Assembly (NCBI GenBank): GCA_963513935.1
Contig: OY740772.1
Coordinates: forward strand, 100,211,340 to 100,275,339
DNA from: Aphrophora alni
Lineage: Eukaryota; Arthropoda; Insecta; Hemiptera; Aphrophoridae
DNA: 64,000 bases
Direction of reading: 5' to 3'
The notes beneath the pieces are model-generated. The model ran no database searches. It saw only the letters and a program-made list of their open reading frames with translations, and was not told the origin of the DNA. Positions within the stretch are counted from its first letter, which is position 1. The number at the start of each line of letters is the position of its first letter. A program made the translations under genes and the position numbers. Of this stretch, positions 12,101 to 22,473 are shown piece after piece.

Positions 12101-13124
12101 CACCAAAAGGTTACACGCTTACTCTGCTGTGGCCTCTCTACAACACTATCAGGACGTTCAAACCCAAGAAAAAGTGTTGTCTGCTTGTTTATGAAACCAT
12201 TAAGGTGCACATAACATTCATCTGAAAACTATACATCACTCAGAAACTCAGGTTCTCTATACCACATTGCTAACATTGAAGCGCAGTACTGAACTCTGAC
12301 GGTTTTGTTTAGACAGTTCAAAGGTTGCCCAGTTTGTATCTTGTAGGGAAAACCACCATTGTTTTTAAACATTATTCTCAACGACGTATTTCTTATATTC
12401 ACTTTCAAAGATGTTGGGTTTAGGCTTCTTTTCGGTGACTGTAACACTTTCTGCAACACTCTTCCATGGTTTACATTTGTACAGACAGTAAGAAGTTGGG
12501 CGACCTGAATAGCCCTTCCGCTGCGTCAAAACACTACCTGTTCTTCGAAATTTTTGAACAACACTAATAATCGCAGCATTAGTAGGCGGGTTTTTGCGAA
12601 AATGTTCCTGAAGACGCAATGCAGTGCGTGACAAACTTGGCCCACCCACACGTCCAATTCCGTTTGAGCGAAAATAATGCTCTACGATAAAAGCTTTCTC
12701 TCCAGTAGTTAGCACCATGTCAGCAAAAACTAACCTCAAATAAGAAAGAAATAATAATCACGAAGACGTGGCAACAATCAAAAGTTGATCGAGAAGGCAG
12801 CTACAGCTAATTCAGTTTCAGTACTGTTTATATTATTATATACTGTAATATATTTTTTATTTTTTCAAAATACATAATTTCTCAAAATTGGGTATATCGC
12901 TTTCATTCTAATTGTATAGTGTAATCTTAAAATAATGGCTCGAACCCGTGTGCGGGACTGCATAAAAAATATATTAAGTGCAGAATAATAATAAACTATG
13001 ACTGACAGTCATTAAAAAACTTGATTTTCATCAAACATGATTTATAATGAAGATAATGTGTTTAAAGCAGAAGTAGAGCAACTTTAGGGCCATGTAAACA
13101 TTTTTTCAAAGACGGCGCATATAC

Positions 13125-13173
<49 letters not shown>

Positions 13174-13374
13174 AATAATTATAACAAATATTTTCTATTT
13201 CACTTACCTTTCTCCTTCTTGATAATCGCCTACCTCGATGATTTGACTCCCATTTATTTCATGATACCCAGGATGAACAGGGGTAATTGATGCGAGCCAC
13301 TCTGCATAATCTCCAGATACGATCGTACATCCAACCAAAATAACAGTTAACCAAAAGGCAGAGGTAATTAACAT
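9122..13374 (-). CDS. MBF2 family secreted protein (exon 1 + exon A), unit 1
   Basis: Two coding exons on the minus strand. Exon 1 is 13374-13208, with ATG at 13374-13372 and donor GTAAGTG. Exon 2 (A) is 9383-9122, after acceptor TTATTCCAG and ending in TAG. Phases match (2 nt plus 1 nt), giving 142 residues. Residues 1-21 are a typical signal peptide with hydrophobic core FWLTVILVGCTIVSG, so the product is predicted to be secreted. The mature part has NGSQIIEVGDYQEGE near 41-55. The MBF2 core then runs FMRVVSTNVVYPP, HHGYVFHTSGGVGLGSVGFH and KRNRGVQYTIRIFG. The 3.8-kb intron holds a DD41D mariner and a second dead transposase. Family members are small extracellular or salivary proteins of unclear function. 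An upstream in-frame TTG at 13404 is not a plausible start. Confidence 0.88.
9990..10900 (+). pseudogene. Decayed Tc1/mariner-type transposase
   Basis: Broken plus-strand frames carry ARHEICTEILDQIENVENF, then FSDVFTFHIIGNKQLQN (compare FSDExxFHLxGxxN around the first catalytic Asp). Further on is AGPIVWPPRLSDFTLSIF (compare WPPRSPDLTPLDFFLW around the third). The catalytic aspartates at the first and third sites are partly replaced, and there are many stops and frameshifts. It is a dead relative of the DD41D class, in opposite orientation to the element at 11515-12828. Confidence 0.65.
11515..12828 (-). mobile_element. Tc1/mariner element, DD41D (rosa-like), unit 1
   Basis: Inverted ends AACAGTACTGAAATTG (left) and the complement of CAGTTTCAGTACTGTT (right) are flanked by TA at 11513-11514 and 12829-12830, as expected for Tc1/mariner target sites. 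The length is 1314 bp. It encloses one broken minus-strand transposase. It sits in the intron of the MBF2 gene on the same strand as the gene. Confidence 0.85.
11588..12718 (-). pseudogene. DD41D mariner transposase, inactivated, unit 1
   Basis: The frame starts at the ATG at 12718 (MVLTTGEKAFIVEHYF). An N-terminal helix-turn-helix region continues with GGPSLSRTALRLQEHFRKN and KFRRTGSVLTQRKGYSGRP. After a frameshift near 12365-12460, the catalytic part shows FSDECYVHLNG (first Asp), QQDGATSHTAL (second Asp, codon 11922-11920) and SPDFTPPDAY (third Asp, codon 11796-11794). Exactly 41 residues separate the last two, which defines the DD41D or rosa group. A stop lies just before FSDEC and another frame change comes before QQDG. 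The family cuts and pastes DNA at TA sites; this copy cannot make a full protein. Confidence 0.85.
13132..13172. repeat. 41-base poly(A) tract
   Basis: Uninterrupted A run just downstream (on the gene strand) of the MBF2 exon 1 donor. At the matching place in unit 2 there are about 230 bp of unrelated sequence (26459-26690). It could be the tail of a retro-insertion, a deletion scar or a misassembled spot. Confidence 0.85.
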
Positions 13375-13412
13375 GTTCTGGATATCTTTGTTGTTACTTC
13401 TCAAGCTTACTG

Positions 13413-13420
13413 CTTATATA
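13413..13420 (-). promoter_or_regulatory. TATA box of the MBF2 gene at 9122-13374
   Basis: TATATAAG on the minus strand, 39 bases upstream of the ATG at 13374. A transcription start about 30 bases downstream would leave a short leader. The box is conserved in all three exon-1 copies. Confidence 0.65.
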
Positions 13421-14404
13421 TGAATTTTTTTATTAGAAATAATAGACATCATATCAGTTAATTTAAGTCAAGTGTAGCATAATGAGGGTTTAAATAAATC
13501 AGATTGATTATTTAATACAAAAAGAGTTAATCAATTTAAATAATCTTGCTTAGCTAACATTAGTTAGTTATATCAAGATAGGGAAGGGGAGAGGTGATTA
13601 AACGAAGAGTAGGCGAGATGTAGTTTTCTACAGGGGTCTTTCGGTTGGCCACGAACTAACTTTTTAAAAACTATTTTCTAAATTAATATATCGGTGGTAG
13701 ATTTTTCGTTTCTAAAATAGATATAAAAATGTATTAACGGTTAGAATAATCCAATTTTTATCTTGTCTAAATATTGCGTTTTCTCTTATCTGTGTGCCTA
13801 AATTATGATCTATCGTAACAAGATATTCAGTCATAATGATTCTCCAACCTGACAGGAACAGCCTAGAGGAGTTTTAAGCAGAAAACTGTATGGGGGCACC
13901 ACACAAATTTACACAAAGTAATTCTTACGCTCAGGTAAAAAGAAAGTTGTGATATTTATAAAGATAAATCCTATTAGGAAGTCAAAGTTACCATTAATTG
14001 TCTGAAAAGTAAAGATAAGTGATTTTAAATTTATAATTTGGAGAAATATATTTAATTATAGGATCAACAGAGATCACATATTTTGTTAGTTACAAAGTAG
14101 GTATTTAAGCGCTTAATTGAAACTGAAAACTTTTTAAACCAGTTCCCACGTTTAATGAATTTTTGCTAGCAATTAAGAGGAACTACATACATTTCGTTAA
14201 TAACAAAGTTGTTACATAGTTAAAACTTAAGAGATGATAAAAATCCCTTCTACGATTTCAAAATCATACCTGGTTTTAGCTTAAACACCTCTAAAACGCC
14301 AGGTTGGTGTACGTATTATGTTCTTATGTGAGTTCTAGCAGCAATATCTACCACCTGGAACCTAATTGTAAAACATTTTTACTTTCTTTATTTTTGGTAA
14401 AAAA

Positions 14405-14663
14405 AACCACTCGGTCATCATCGTCTTATAAAATAAATGAAGATAAAATAAAGGTACCCAACTTTCGAATACTTTTATAGAGTTAGATTAAAAAAAAAAA
14501 TTAAAATCGGTCAAGAAAGATCTGATGAGATAGGTAAGAAAGAGATCTAACCCCAGATTATACGAAAAAATCTGTAGATCTAGCTAGGGCGCTTTGGGAT
14601 TGCTACGTCTGTACTCATTATAGTGTCGCAAGATATCTGCGGTGCCCATACTTCTCACTTAAT
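14405..14663. repeat. Family A element, unit 2 copy
   Basis: Same as 1047-1305, carried along by the segmental duplication. Confidence 0.6.
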
Positions 14664-14826
14664 TTTACTGATTAGATATTTTTAGTAATGTTTGATAGCT
14701 AAAGAATGATATACAACATGCGAGAAATTTAGTTGTACTGTTTTGAAGATTTATATAAAACCTGTCATTGTTTTTGTACAGCTGATTTCTATAGCTATTT
14801 TTATTTATTGTGAATTTACTACTTTA

Positions 14827-14827
<1 letters not shown>

Positions 14828-14876
<49 letters not shown>
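14828..14876. repeat. (AT)n microsatellite, unit 2
   Basis: Matches the tract at 1470-1524 but is about six bases shorter. Confidence 0.9.
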
Positions 14877-14879
<3 letters not shown>

Positions 14880-15243
14880 GTATAAAATTGAAAATCTTTC
14901 GTATGTAATGGGATTGAATTTCAAGAATATTTGTAGAAACTGTGTTACATCAAAGAATTATGTTCAAAACTTAAAAAAAAAAATATTTATTACGGTATAA
15001 AAAATAAAATTGTTTTGTCCTTTGTTTTTCATCTTTATATAAATATGTCATTTTGGTTGTAGTGCGAAAAATTATAAAACAATATTTTACATTTTTCGAC
15101 TATTTAAAATTTGAGCTAAATTTATGACAAAATTATTACACTACTATCCCAATCTAAAGAGGAATAAAAGTGTTGTTACAATTTGTTCACAAAATATTTT
15201 GTTTAGTTTTTGTATATTTATATTCACATAATTGTAAAACAGT

Positions 15244-15519
15244 TTAAACAATATTTGATGAATTTCGTTTTCCATGAATCCTAATCATGAATTCAAATCC
15301 ATGATTTCTTTGTGACTTTAGATGAAATCCTACATTCGGACAACCAACACCTCCCGATGTGTGAAAAGCATATCCACCGTGACCATCTAAATAATTGTCA
15401 ATTACCTCAAAGCTGTTACTATTATCTGTAGATTAGAGTTTGATGGTGGGTAAATCACATCTTTTGAAACCACTCTCAAGAACTTTGAACTGCAGATTAT
15501 TCGATGAGTGAAATATAAT
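15244..15519 (-). pseudogene. MBF2 terminal exon B, frameshifted copy
   Basis: Identical in layout to exon B at 1892-2168 but 276 instead of 277 nt. The plus-strand run CTCAAAAGCT (unit 1) is CTCAAAGCT here, near 15407-15412. Reading on the minus strand, the frame shifts after IIVTA and meets TAA two codons later, so the whole GGVG core is lost. The acceptor AG and the original stop are still present. A sequencing error in a short A run is an alternative. Confidence 0.8.
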
Positions 15520-15937
15520 CTAGAATAAATTAATTACATTTATTTATTTTTTTATTATTCAAAAACTCACAATTTATATTACACTTTTAATAATTGAAGA
15601 TTCACTTTATATTCATTCTTTCATTAATTAAAGAATTTTTTATTGTAAATATAAATTCATTACAGTGTAAGTAAAAAAAATTAACATTGTGTTGTTGTTT
15701 TAAAATTTCATTAAAAGAAATGATACCCACCAAAGTATCTAATTTCGTAAATACAAATACTTTAAATATATACACAAAAGACTTTAATACTAAAGCAGGT
15801 AGAAACTGATTCATGTGACTTACAGAATCGGTTGTGGTGTCCTTTTAGAAAAAATACATCAAGTTTGATTCAAGAAGCACGATACTTAGGAACTATATGT
15901 ATTTAAACGTGGCTAAAACAAACTTCATACATTTTAT

Positions 15938-17097
15938 TTGGGTAGAAAAATTGTTAATAATTTATCTTCAAAATATAGTTATTGTGATTGTAGCCACAGT
16001 ATTGCTTGTAGTTGTATCAATATTTATGAAACTAAATCTTTGAAATATCTTTGTATTGTATTGGACAATAAGTTGAGCTGGAAACCACATATAATTAAAT
16101 TAAAAAACGAATTGAATATTTATATCAGAAAATTTTATTTTCTGAAAAATATATGTCCCATTTGGATGCTAGAGAGAATCTTTGCGCTTATTGAGAGCAG
16201 GTTACAATATGGCATAGAATGTTGGGATGGCACTTATTTTGAAACTGTAAAGCCTATTAGTGTCTAATAAAAGCATATAGTAAGGTTAATGTTTAAAAAA
16301 TCTAAATCTCAACATTCCTTTCAGTTATTTAAAAAAGCAATTTTTTTGCCCTTCCGTTCTTTCTATGTATTTAAAGTTTTAAGAATATTTTTTATTAGGA
16401 GTGGGAACAATAAGGTGGAACATATAGATGATAAACCTATTCTGAGATCTAAATATAATCATAGGATACCACTACCTCGTAAAACAGCGTATAGACATTT
16501 CTATGTCTATGATGCACCAAAGTTTTTTTTACATGATACCACATAAAATCAGGGAAATGAAATCTTTAAAAATGTTTTTAAAACTGTTGAAGAGATTTTT
16601 ATTTATAGATAAATTAGATAATTGGTTTTAGCATATGTATATTGTGATGTGTGTGTGAATGTAGTAGATGAAGTTTAGTTTATTGTGTCTCTTGTGCCTT
16701 ACAAATCTTTTACTAGCCTGTTGTTTTGCTTTTTGTTGCTTCAAACTGTGAAGTTAGTTTATGTATGATTATTTTTTTGATGTTGTTTTATTTGTGTGTA
16801 ACTAAGAATCCTTCTAAGAATATTTGTTTTTAGTATAAGGATATCTTCAATTTCTGCTTGTTAAATATTTTCTATTGTGATGGAGGGTCCAATATAGGCT
16901 TTTCCTTAGGACCTCCTACATTTCTCTTGTGTGATTTTCTTCCGTCAGTTTAAATTTTTTTTTTTTAATAAGCTATTTAGGGTATTGTATTATATTTTTA
17001 TTTGTTGTGGTATGTTTTATTGTGAATTTTGTATTTGTTATAGTGTATAATCTTACACATGAGAAATAAAATAAATTATTATTATTATTATTGTTAT
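15938..17097 (+). mobile_element. 5'-truncated LINE fragment, unit 2 copy
   Basis: Duplicate of 2587-3745, with the same RT C-terminal motif (KSLKYLCIVLDNKLSW) and the same internal break. It was copied with the unit, not inserted independently. Confidence 0.75.
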
Positions 17098-17104
17098 TAT
17101 ATGC

Positions 17105-17139
<35 letters not shown>

Positions 17140-17461
17140 CCATCGTCATTTATAACTACTCTATTTTTAATACATTTACACAATTTTATATTGCTTTTAA
17201 TAGAAACAATCTTTTCCCCTCAAACTTTAAAGTCATTCTAAATATTTCTTGACTATGTATATTTTAATTTAATAATTATGTTTATTTAAATTATGTTTAA
17301 TTTTAATTTTTCACATATTTCTGAAATAATCTTTCTCACAATCTTTCAACTACATTGAAATGATAGTACTTAGAGAGATAAATTAAATAATTATTCATCA
17401 TAGTTATTTTTCTTAGTGTTTATGGTTAGGGAATATATATATATATATATTTATATATTAT

Positions 17462-18887
17462 ACTAAATGTGTTTAGATTTTTTATGCATAGAAGACACAG
17501 GTTTACCTTACAAAGTACTCCTAGAAGTACAAAAAAGTAAAAACACAATATCTGAAAAAGAGAACAGTGTTTAAAAATGTATCAGAACTTTAGTGTTTTA
17601 TTGTGTTTTTCTATTTGTGTACTACTAATACCAAAGACCAATTTTTAAGGTAAACTTGTGTCTCCTATCAATAAAAAAACTAAACATACTATGTGCCCTA
17701 TTACTGTACTAAGTACTGTATATTATTTGAAAAGTAAAACTGGCGTAAAAACAATAAGATAGAATTATTATATTTATAGAAACAGTGGTATTAGAATATC
17801 AGTAAACTATATCATTTTATAAATACTGGTATCTTCTTTACATTTAAATGGTTGTGTGAATTTAATTCAAAATACCCACTCTATAGATATAGTTGTGACA
17901 ATGGTTCAGAGTGCCAATCGTCGTGAAAGGCAGTCAATAGTTGCATAGATATTCTGGCAATAATTCAGATAAGAACTACACTGATAATTCAGGAATGCTT
18001 GTTTTATCAAGGAACAAATATTTTATTGAGTTATTTTGTTTGGATGTCTCCAACTGCTTGGGATTAAAATTTTTTTTAAAAGGTTATTGTTTAAATTGCA
18101 TGTTAAAAACCAAAATAATGGAAACATTCACTCAATATAAAAATTTGTAAAAATACATTGATGGTTGTAATAAATAAATAAAAGTTTAGATCACAAAGCG
18201 TTTTATCATTAAATGATACAATTTTCCAATGTTTCAATATTATTCAGATAGATAATTAGATATTAATAGATTACTAAACTGTTAAATTGATAAATAACAA
18301 CGATGTAGAGTATTTTGTTCATAACTAAAAGATATTATTTATTTATTTTTTAGACAGAACTTACTATATTTTTTAAACAACCTCATTTATTGTCTAATAA
18401 ACTAAGGAAATTGACGCCGGTTAAGGTTCATTTTGAATTTTTGCCAATTATTCTTGGACTGTAATAGATGTAGGTTTACAATTTTCCACATGGATTTGTA
18501 TTATTAATATGTAGTAAAATAAATATGAATACTTTTCACTCAAATTTAAACGAAATCGGTAGATAGCAACCAATACTTTTGTTTGAGTCCTTACGAGAGT
18601 ACGCTGGAGCGAAATTATTAGACCAGATTTTGATAAAATTATAATTTTCTATTTTTTTATGGCATTTACCAGCAAATTTTTTATTGTTGTGAAAATGAGA
18701 GAAAACGACCAAAGGATTTGCTAAAATACACCAACATATCAAATTTAATTAAAAACGTTCTAAAAGTTCGATCTGTAAAACAATTCAAATACGACAGACA
18801 TCAGATAGATAGACAGACTGATTGATCCCTGACAAAGATAATTCCATAAACCACTTGATATTTTAATTACGGAACTTTATCAGTTTT
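17462..18887 (+). repeat. Family B repeat, unit 2 copy
   Basis: Duplicate of 4110-5535, including the internal palindrome. Confidence 0.55.
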
Positions 18888-19788
18888 ATGTATTTATGAC
18901 TGAATGATTGTTTGTATTAGAATATTTTGTATGTTGTATTGTTCTATAAGTATCTGTTCAACATTTGAACGATTGTGTAAATTTCATTCAAATATACACA
19001 CAGAAATTTTATATTAAGTTTTGAATAGTTGGCAGTGGTACAGAGTGCCAATTGTCATGAAAGGGCTTTAAAAATTGGATAGATTTTCTTTCAATGATTC
19101 AGATAATTTGGGAATGATTGTTTTATTTTAGCATTTTATTAAAACCTTTCTTACTACTTGGGATTAAAAACCAATTTGTAAAAGTTATTCTTTATATTGC
19201 GTGTACAGAAACAAAATTAATCGAAACATCTATTAAATATTGCAACTAAAATATAATACGAATGCTGTTCAGAAATTAACTTCCGTTTGGATTGTAAATA
19301 AAACTAAATACAGATAAAAGATGCGTATGGAACTTGTTCTGCGGGGAATATTATTAATAATTGTGGTTTATATCTTAATATAATTAAACCTACAATGTTT
19401 TGAAAAATCATTTTAATAAATCCTTTACAATATATAAACATTTAGCAGTTCAACGTGGAAATTTGATGAAATATAAATATATAATATATAAATAATGAAA
19501 TAATATATTTCGTTCACTGGCCACGCATTCTGAACATTTGAATGATTTATTAATGATCACACAAATGTATTTCGACACTTCGACATCTTTAACGGCACGT
19601 ATTTTTATATAATATAATTACACAATGTATTTTAAAATAAAATAGTAGAAATTCCTACTTTCTTCAAAACGTCTTTTTTATTTCAATCTTTTGATTGGCT
19701 AATAATGGCTTCACTCGATTGTCATTTGTACAATTATAAATTCTACCATGCAGAAAATCTAAAGCACAGTATTCGTAGACATTCCAGC

Positions 19789-19878
19789 ACTTTTGTACTC
19801 AGCAGCACTATATACTCACCAGCACTTTTGTTCACACCTCCACTTTTGTACTCCCCAGCACATATGTACTCACCAGCA
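19789..19878. repeat. 18-bp minisatellite array 1, unit 2
   Basis: Same units as 6437-6526 with no visible change in copy number. Confidence 0.85.
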
Positions 19879-20389
19879 GATACTGGGCTACCTCTACGAG
19901 AGCTGTAGTGCCATAGGATAAGGTAAGTGGTACTTAATAATCATTACAATCGAATGAAATATGTATGGTAAGTTTTGTTTGTACTACAGTATGAATTATT
20001 AAAACATCTTGTTATTTTTTTAGAACATAAAACATTTCTTTTCTTTTCTCCTTCTTGTTCAAATATGAAACACTTTTTTGTCATCATCGTCTTATAACAA
20101 AAAAAAGAGATTGAAAAACGATACATTATAACCCAAAGCCCTCGAATACACTAAGGCTCAGAAAGAACAAGAGTTGGTCAAAAGAGACTCTTTAGGATGA
20201 TTAATAATGTAAATGAATCGGAGAAAACCAATTATAAACAACATTCAAAGAAATATGTGGAAGTTTTGATTGTTTGAACAAAACCTACAAATTATAGTAG
20301 ATATGAATAAAACAAATTATAGTAAGAATTTTTCAAAACTAAATGTTATTCTTTTCAGAACACATACTTTGTTTCGTAGAATTTTGAGT

Positions 20390-20497
20390 ACTTTTGTACT
20401 CACCAGCACTTGTATACTCACCAGTACTTTTGTACTCAATAACACTTTTGGACTCACCAGAACTTTTATACTCACCAGTATTTTTTTACTCATAATT
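20390..20497. repeat. 18-bp minisatellite array 2, unit 2
   Basis: Same six units as 7038-7145. Unchanged unit number in both copies fits a recent duplication. Confidence 0.85.
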
Positions 20498-20839
20498 AAC
20501 TTAGTAAGCCATTGTTTGTCAATTATTTTTAAGCAATATCCATTTGTGTTATTTATAAATAACATTTTAATAGATGTAATTAAAACAAAGTTTGCTTCAT
20601 ATCAGGATTACAGTACGTTTTTGTTAGTTAAAATAATTAAAACCTCTGTGAATAAAGAAATAGTTAAATTTAAAGGGTTTTAATTTCCCTTGACAAAACA
20701 TGTTATTTTGAACGTATTGTGATGGTAAACAAATGATATTGAGTTTTTCTGTACTATATCCTGATTTGAGCCGTTATCTTACAAAACTATTTACTGTCCG
20801 TATTTTGTGTAGAACTATTACAATAACAATAACTAAACT

Positions 20840-20927
20840 ATACCTTTATGTAGCTCATGTATCACTGAGGATGGTGACTTTGTCATTGAAACGCGTTTGA
20901 TTATGTAAACGTAATTTTTCTGAGATT
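20840..20927 (+). repeat. Hammerhead-like repeat end, unit 2 copy
   Basis: Core CTGAGGA is at 20865-20871. The only change seen is GTCGTT to GTCATT in the possible stem II, which turns a G-T pair into an A-T pair. Confidence 0.35.
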
Positions 20928-22473
20928 TGGTGTTCGAGTTTTGTCTATTAATAAATTTTGTATTAAATCGTTACTGACAATTTTGGGAAACTCAAAATAT
21001 GCTAATTATTTATTTTTATATGGCAGATAACACAAAACTATAAAAATGGGTTCTAATTTATTTCAATAAATATGTTCGAAACAATTCTAGGTACTAATTT
21101 TCAACAAAATTAAAAAAAAAAAAACGTTTTGATGAAATAACTGTTGGCCATTCTAACATACAGATATTTGGAGACAATGTTTCTCGGTATTAAAGGTTGC
21201 ACTTCAGTAAAATTTTATGAAAATTGACAAAGCCAATGTTTATAAAATTATAATTTCTTTTTTTTTCTGACCGCAGCTACCACCAAATTTAGAGTTATCA
21301 AACAATAAATTGTTTTGGTTAATCTTCAATTATAAATTTGCGTGTACCAAGTTTGACCCTTCATATTTACTATGTATCTACTTATTTATTAATTAAAATA
21401 ACTTCAATTCTAAATATTTTATTGTTTAGTATTACATTCTTCGTACGTTGTATGTACAATATTGAAAAAATAAAATCCCTAACATAGTTTATGCTACACT
21501 TTGCTTCAGAACGTTTTGTAACTTGTGTGAATTATAAACAACGTGTAAATATATTGCTTGTTTTATATTGTACGAATTATATAAAATAAATAAAATATAT
21601 AACAACTTCTATATAAAAGGCGTGGTTTAATTTAAGGAAATATTTTACTAGGTTTGTAAATGACTTTTAAAACTTTGGAATTTTGGTTACAACATTAAAA
21701 AATGATAAAGTTATTAATTAATTCATTTTTTAACACTTTTAGTCTTAACCTACAAAAGTTTATAATAACAAGAGAATTCTATTTTTAAACTACATATATG
21801 AATCAATGCTTGGAATGTCATTTAACCGAAATTAATATTTATAACCTTAAACGGTAAATTAAAAGTGTAATATAATAAATATGACTTATTATTAGCATAA
21901 TTAATTACTTCAAAGATTATATTACATTTAAGTTAAATAAAAATTGAAAACTTTGATCCAGGTTGTTGTGAATTTGGTCTGTTATCAATTTTGAAGGTAC
22001 TTTTTGGTATCATCCTTTTGTTTATTTTTATCAGTTAACTAATTTTGTTATAAATGCAGTCTAACCAATTAACTGTCAACCATACAATTTAAATATCAAA
22101 AAAATAATATACATTTTCAACCAACATCGTCAATGCGATATTTGCTAAACAGGAGAATATTTTTCTAAGATACCACTTCTTATTGTATTTGGATCTACAG
22201 ACCTTAGTTAGACTTGGCTTCTTCTACAATTAATCTTCTCTTCTCTGTCTGTACCTCACCTCCATCCTTCAATTTACATGGCCCTAAGATTTGTAGTAAA
22301 GTCACACTTCCATCTAAGTAAGTTACTACTACCACTACGAAAGTAAACTTAAAGGGGAATTAAAGTGTTGTTATTTTATTTTATTTATTTATTATTTTTT
22401 TTTTTTTTTACAAAATGATTTCTTTAATTTTCATATTCACAAAATTTTTAAAAAATTCACAATATATTTTAAT

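Larger units (their letters stand above)
1..13358. repeat. Tandem segmental duplication, unit 1 (about 13.35 kb)
   Basis: Position 1 realigns at 13359, and the two blocks then run in parallel for more than 13 kb. Over roughly the first 11 kb I noticed only about half a dozen substitutions plus changes in homopolymer and AT-repeat length. Over the last 2 kb (about 11.1-13.1 kb) there are at least 20 differences. The unit carries MBF2 exon 1, terminal exons A and B, a LINE fragment, a DD41D mariner and other repeats. Because the window starts inside a repeated exon, the array must extend leftwards. An assembly artefact from merged haplotypes is possible, but the divergent segments and different unit junctions argue for real tandem copies. 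Confidence 0.95.

Noticed and set aside
13375..13404. N-terminal extension of MBF2 exon 1 starting at 13404
   Set aside because: The codon there is TTG, not ATG. The ATG at 13374 directly precedes a signal peptide and agrees with the other copies.
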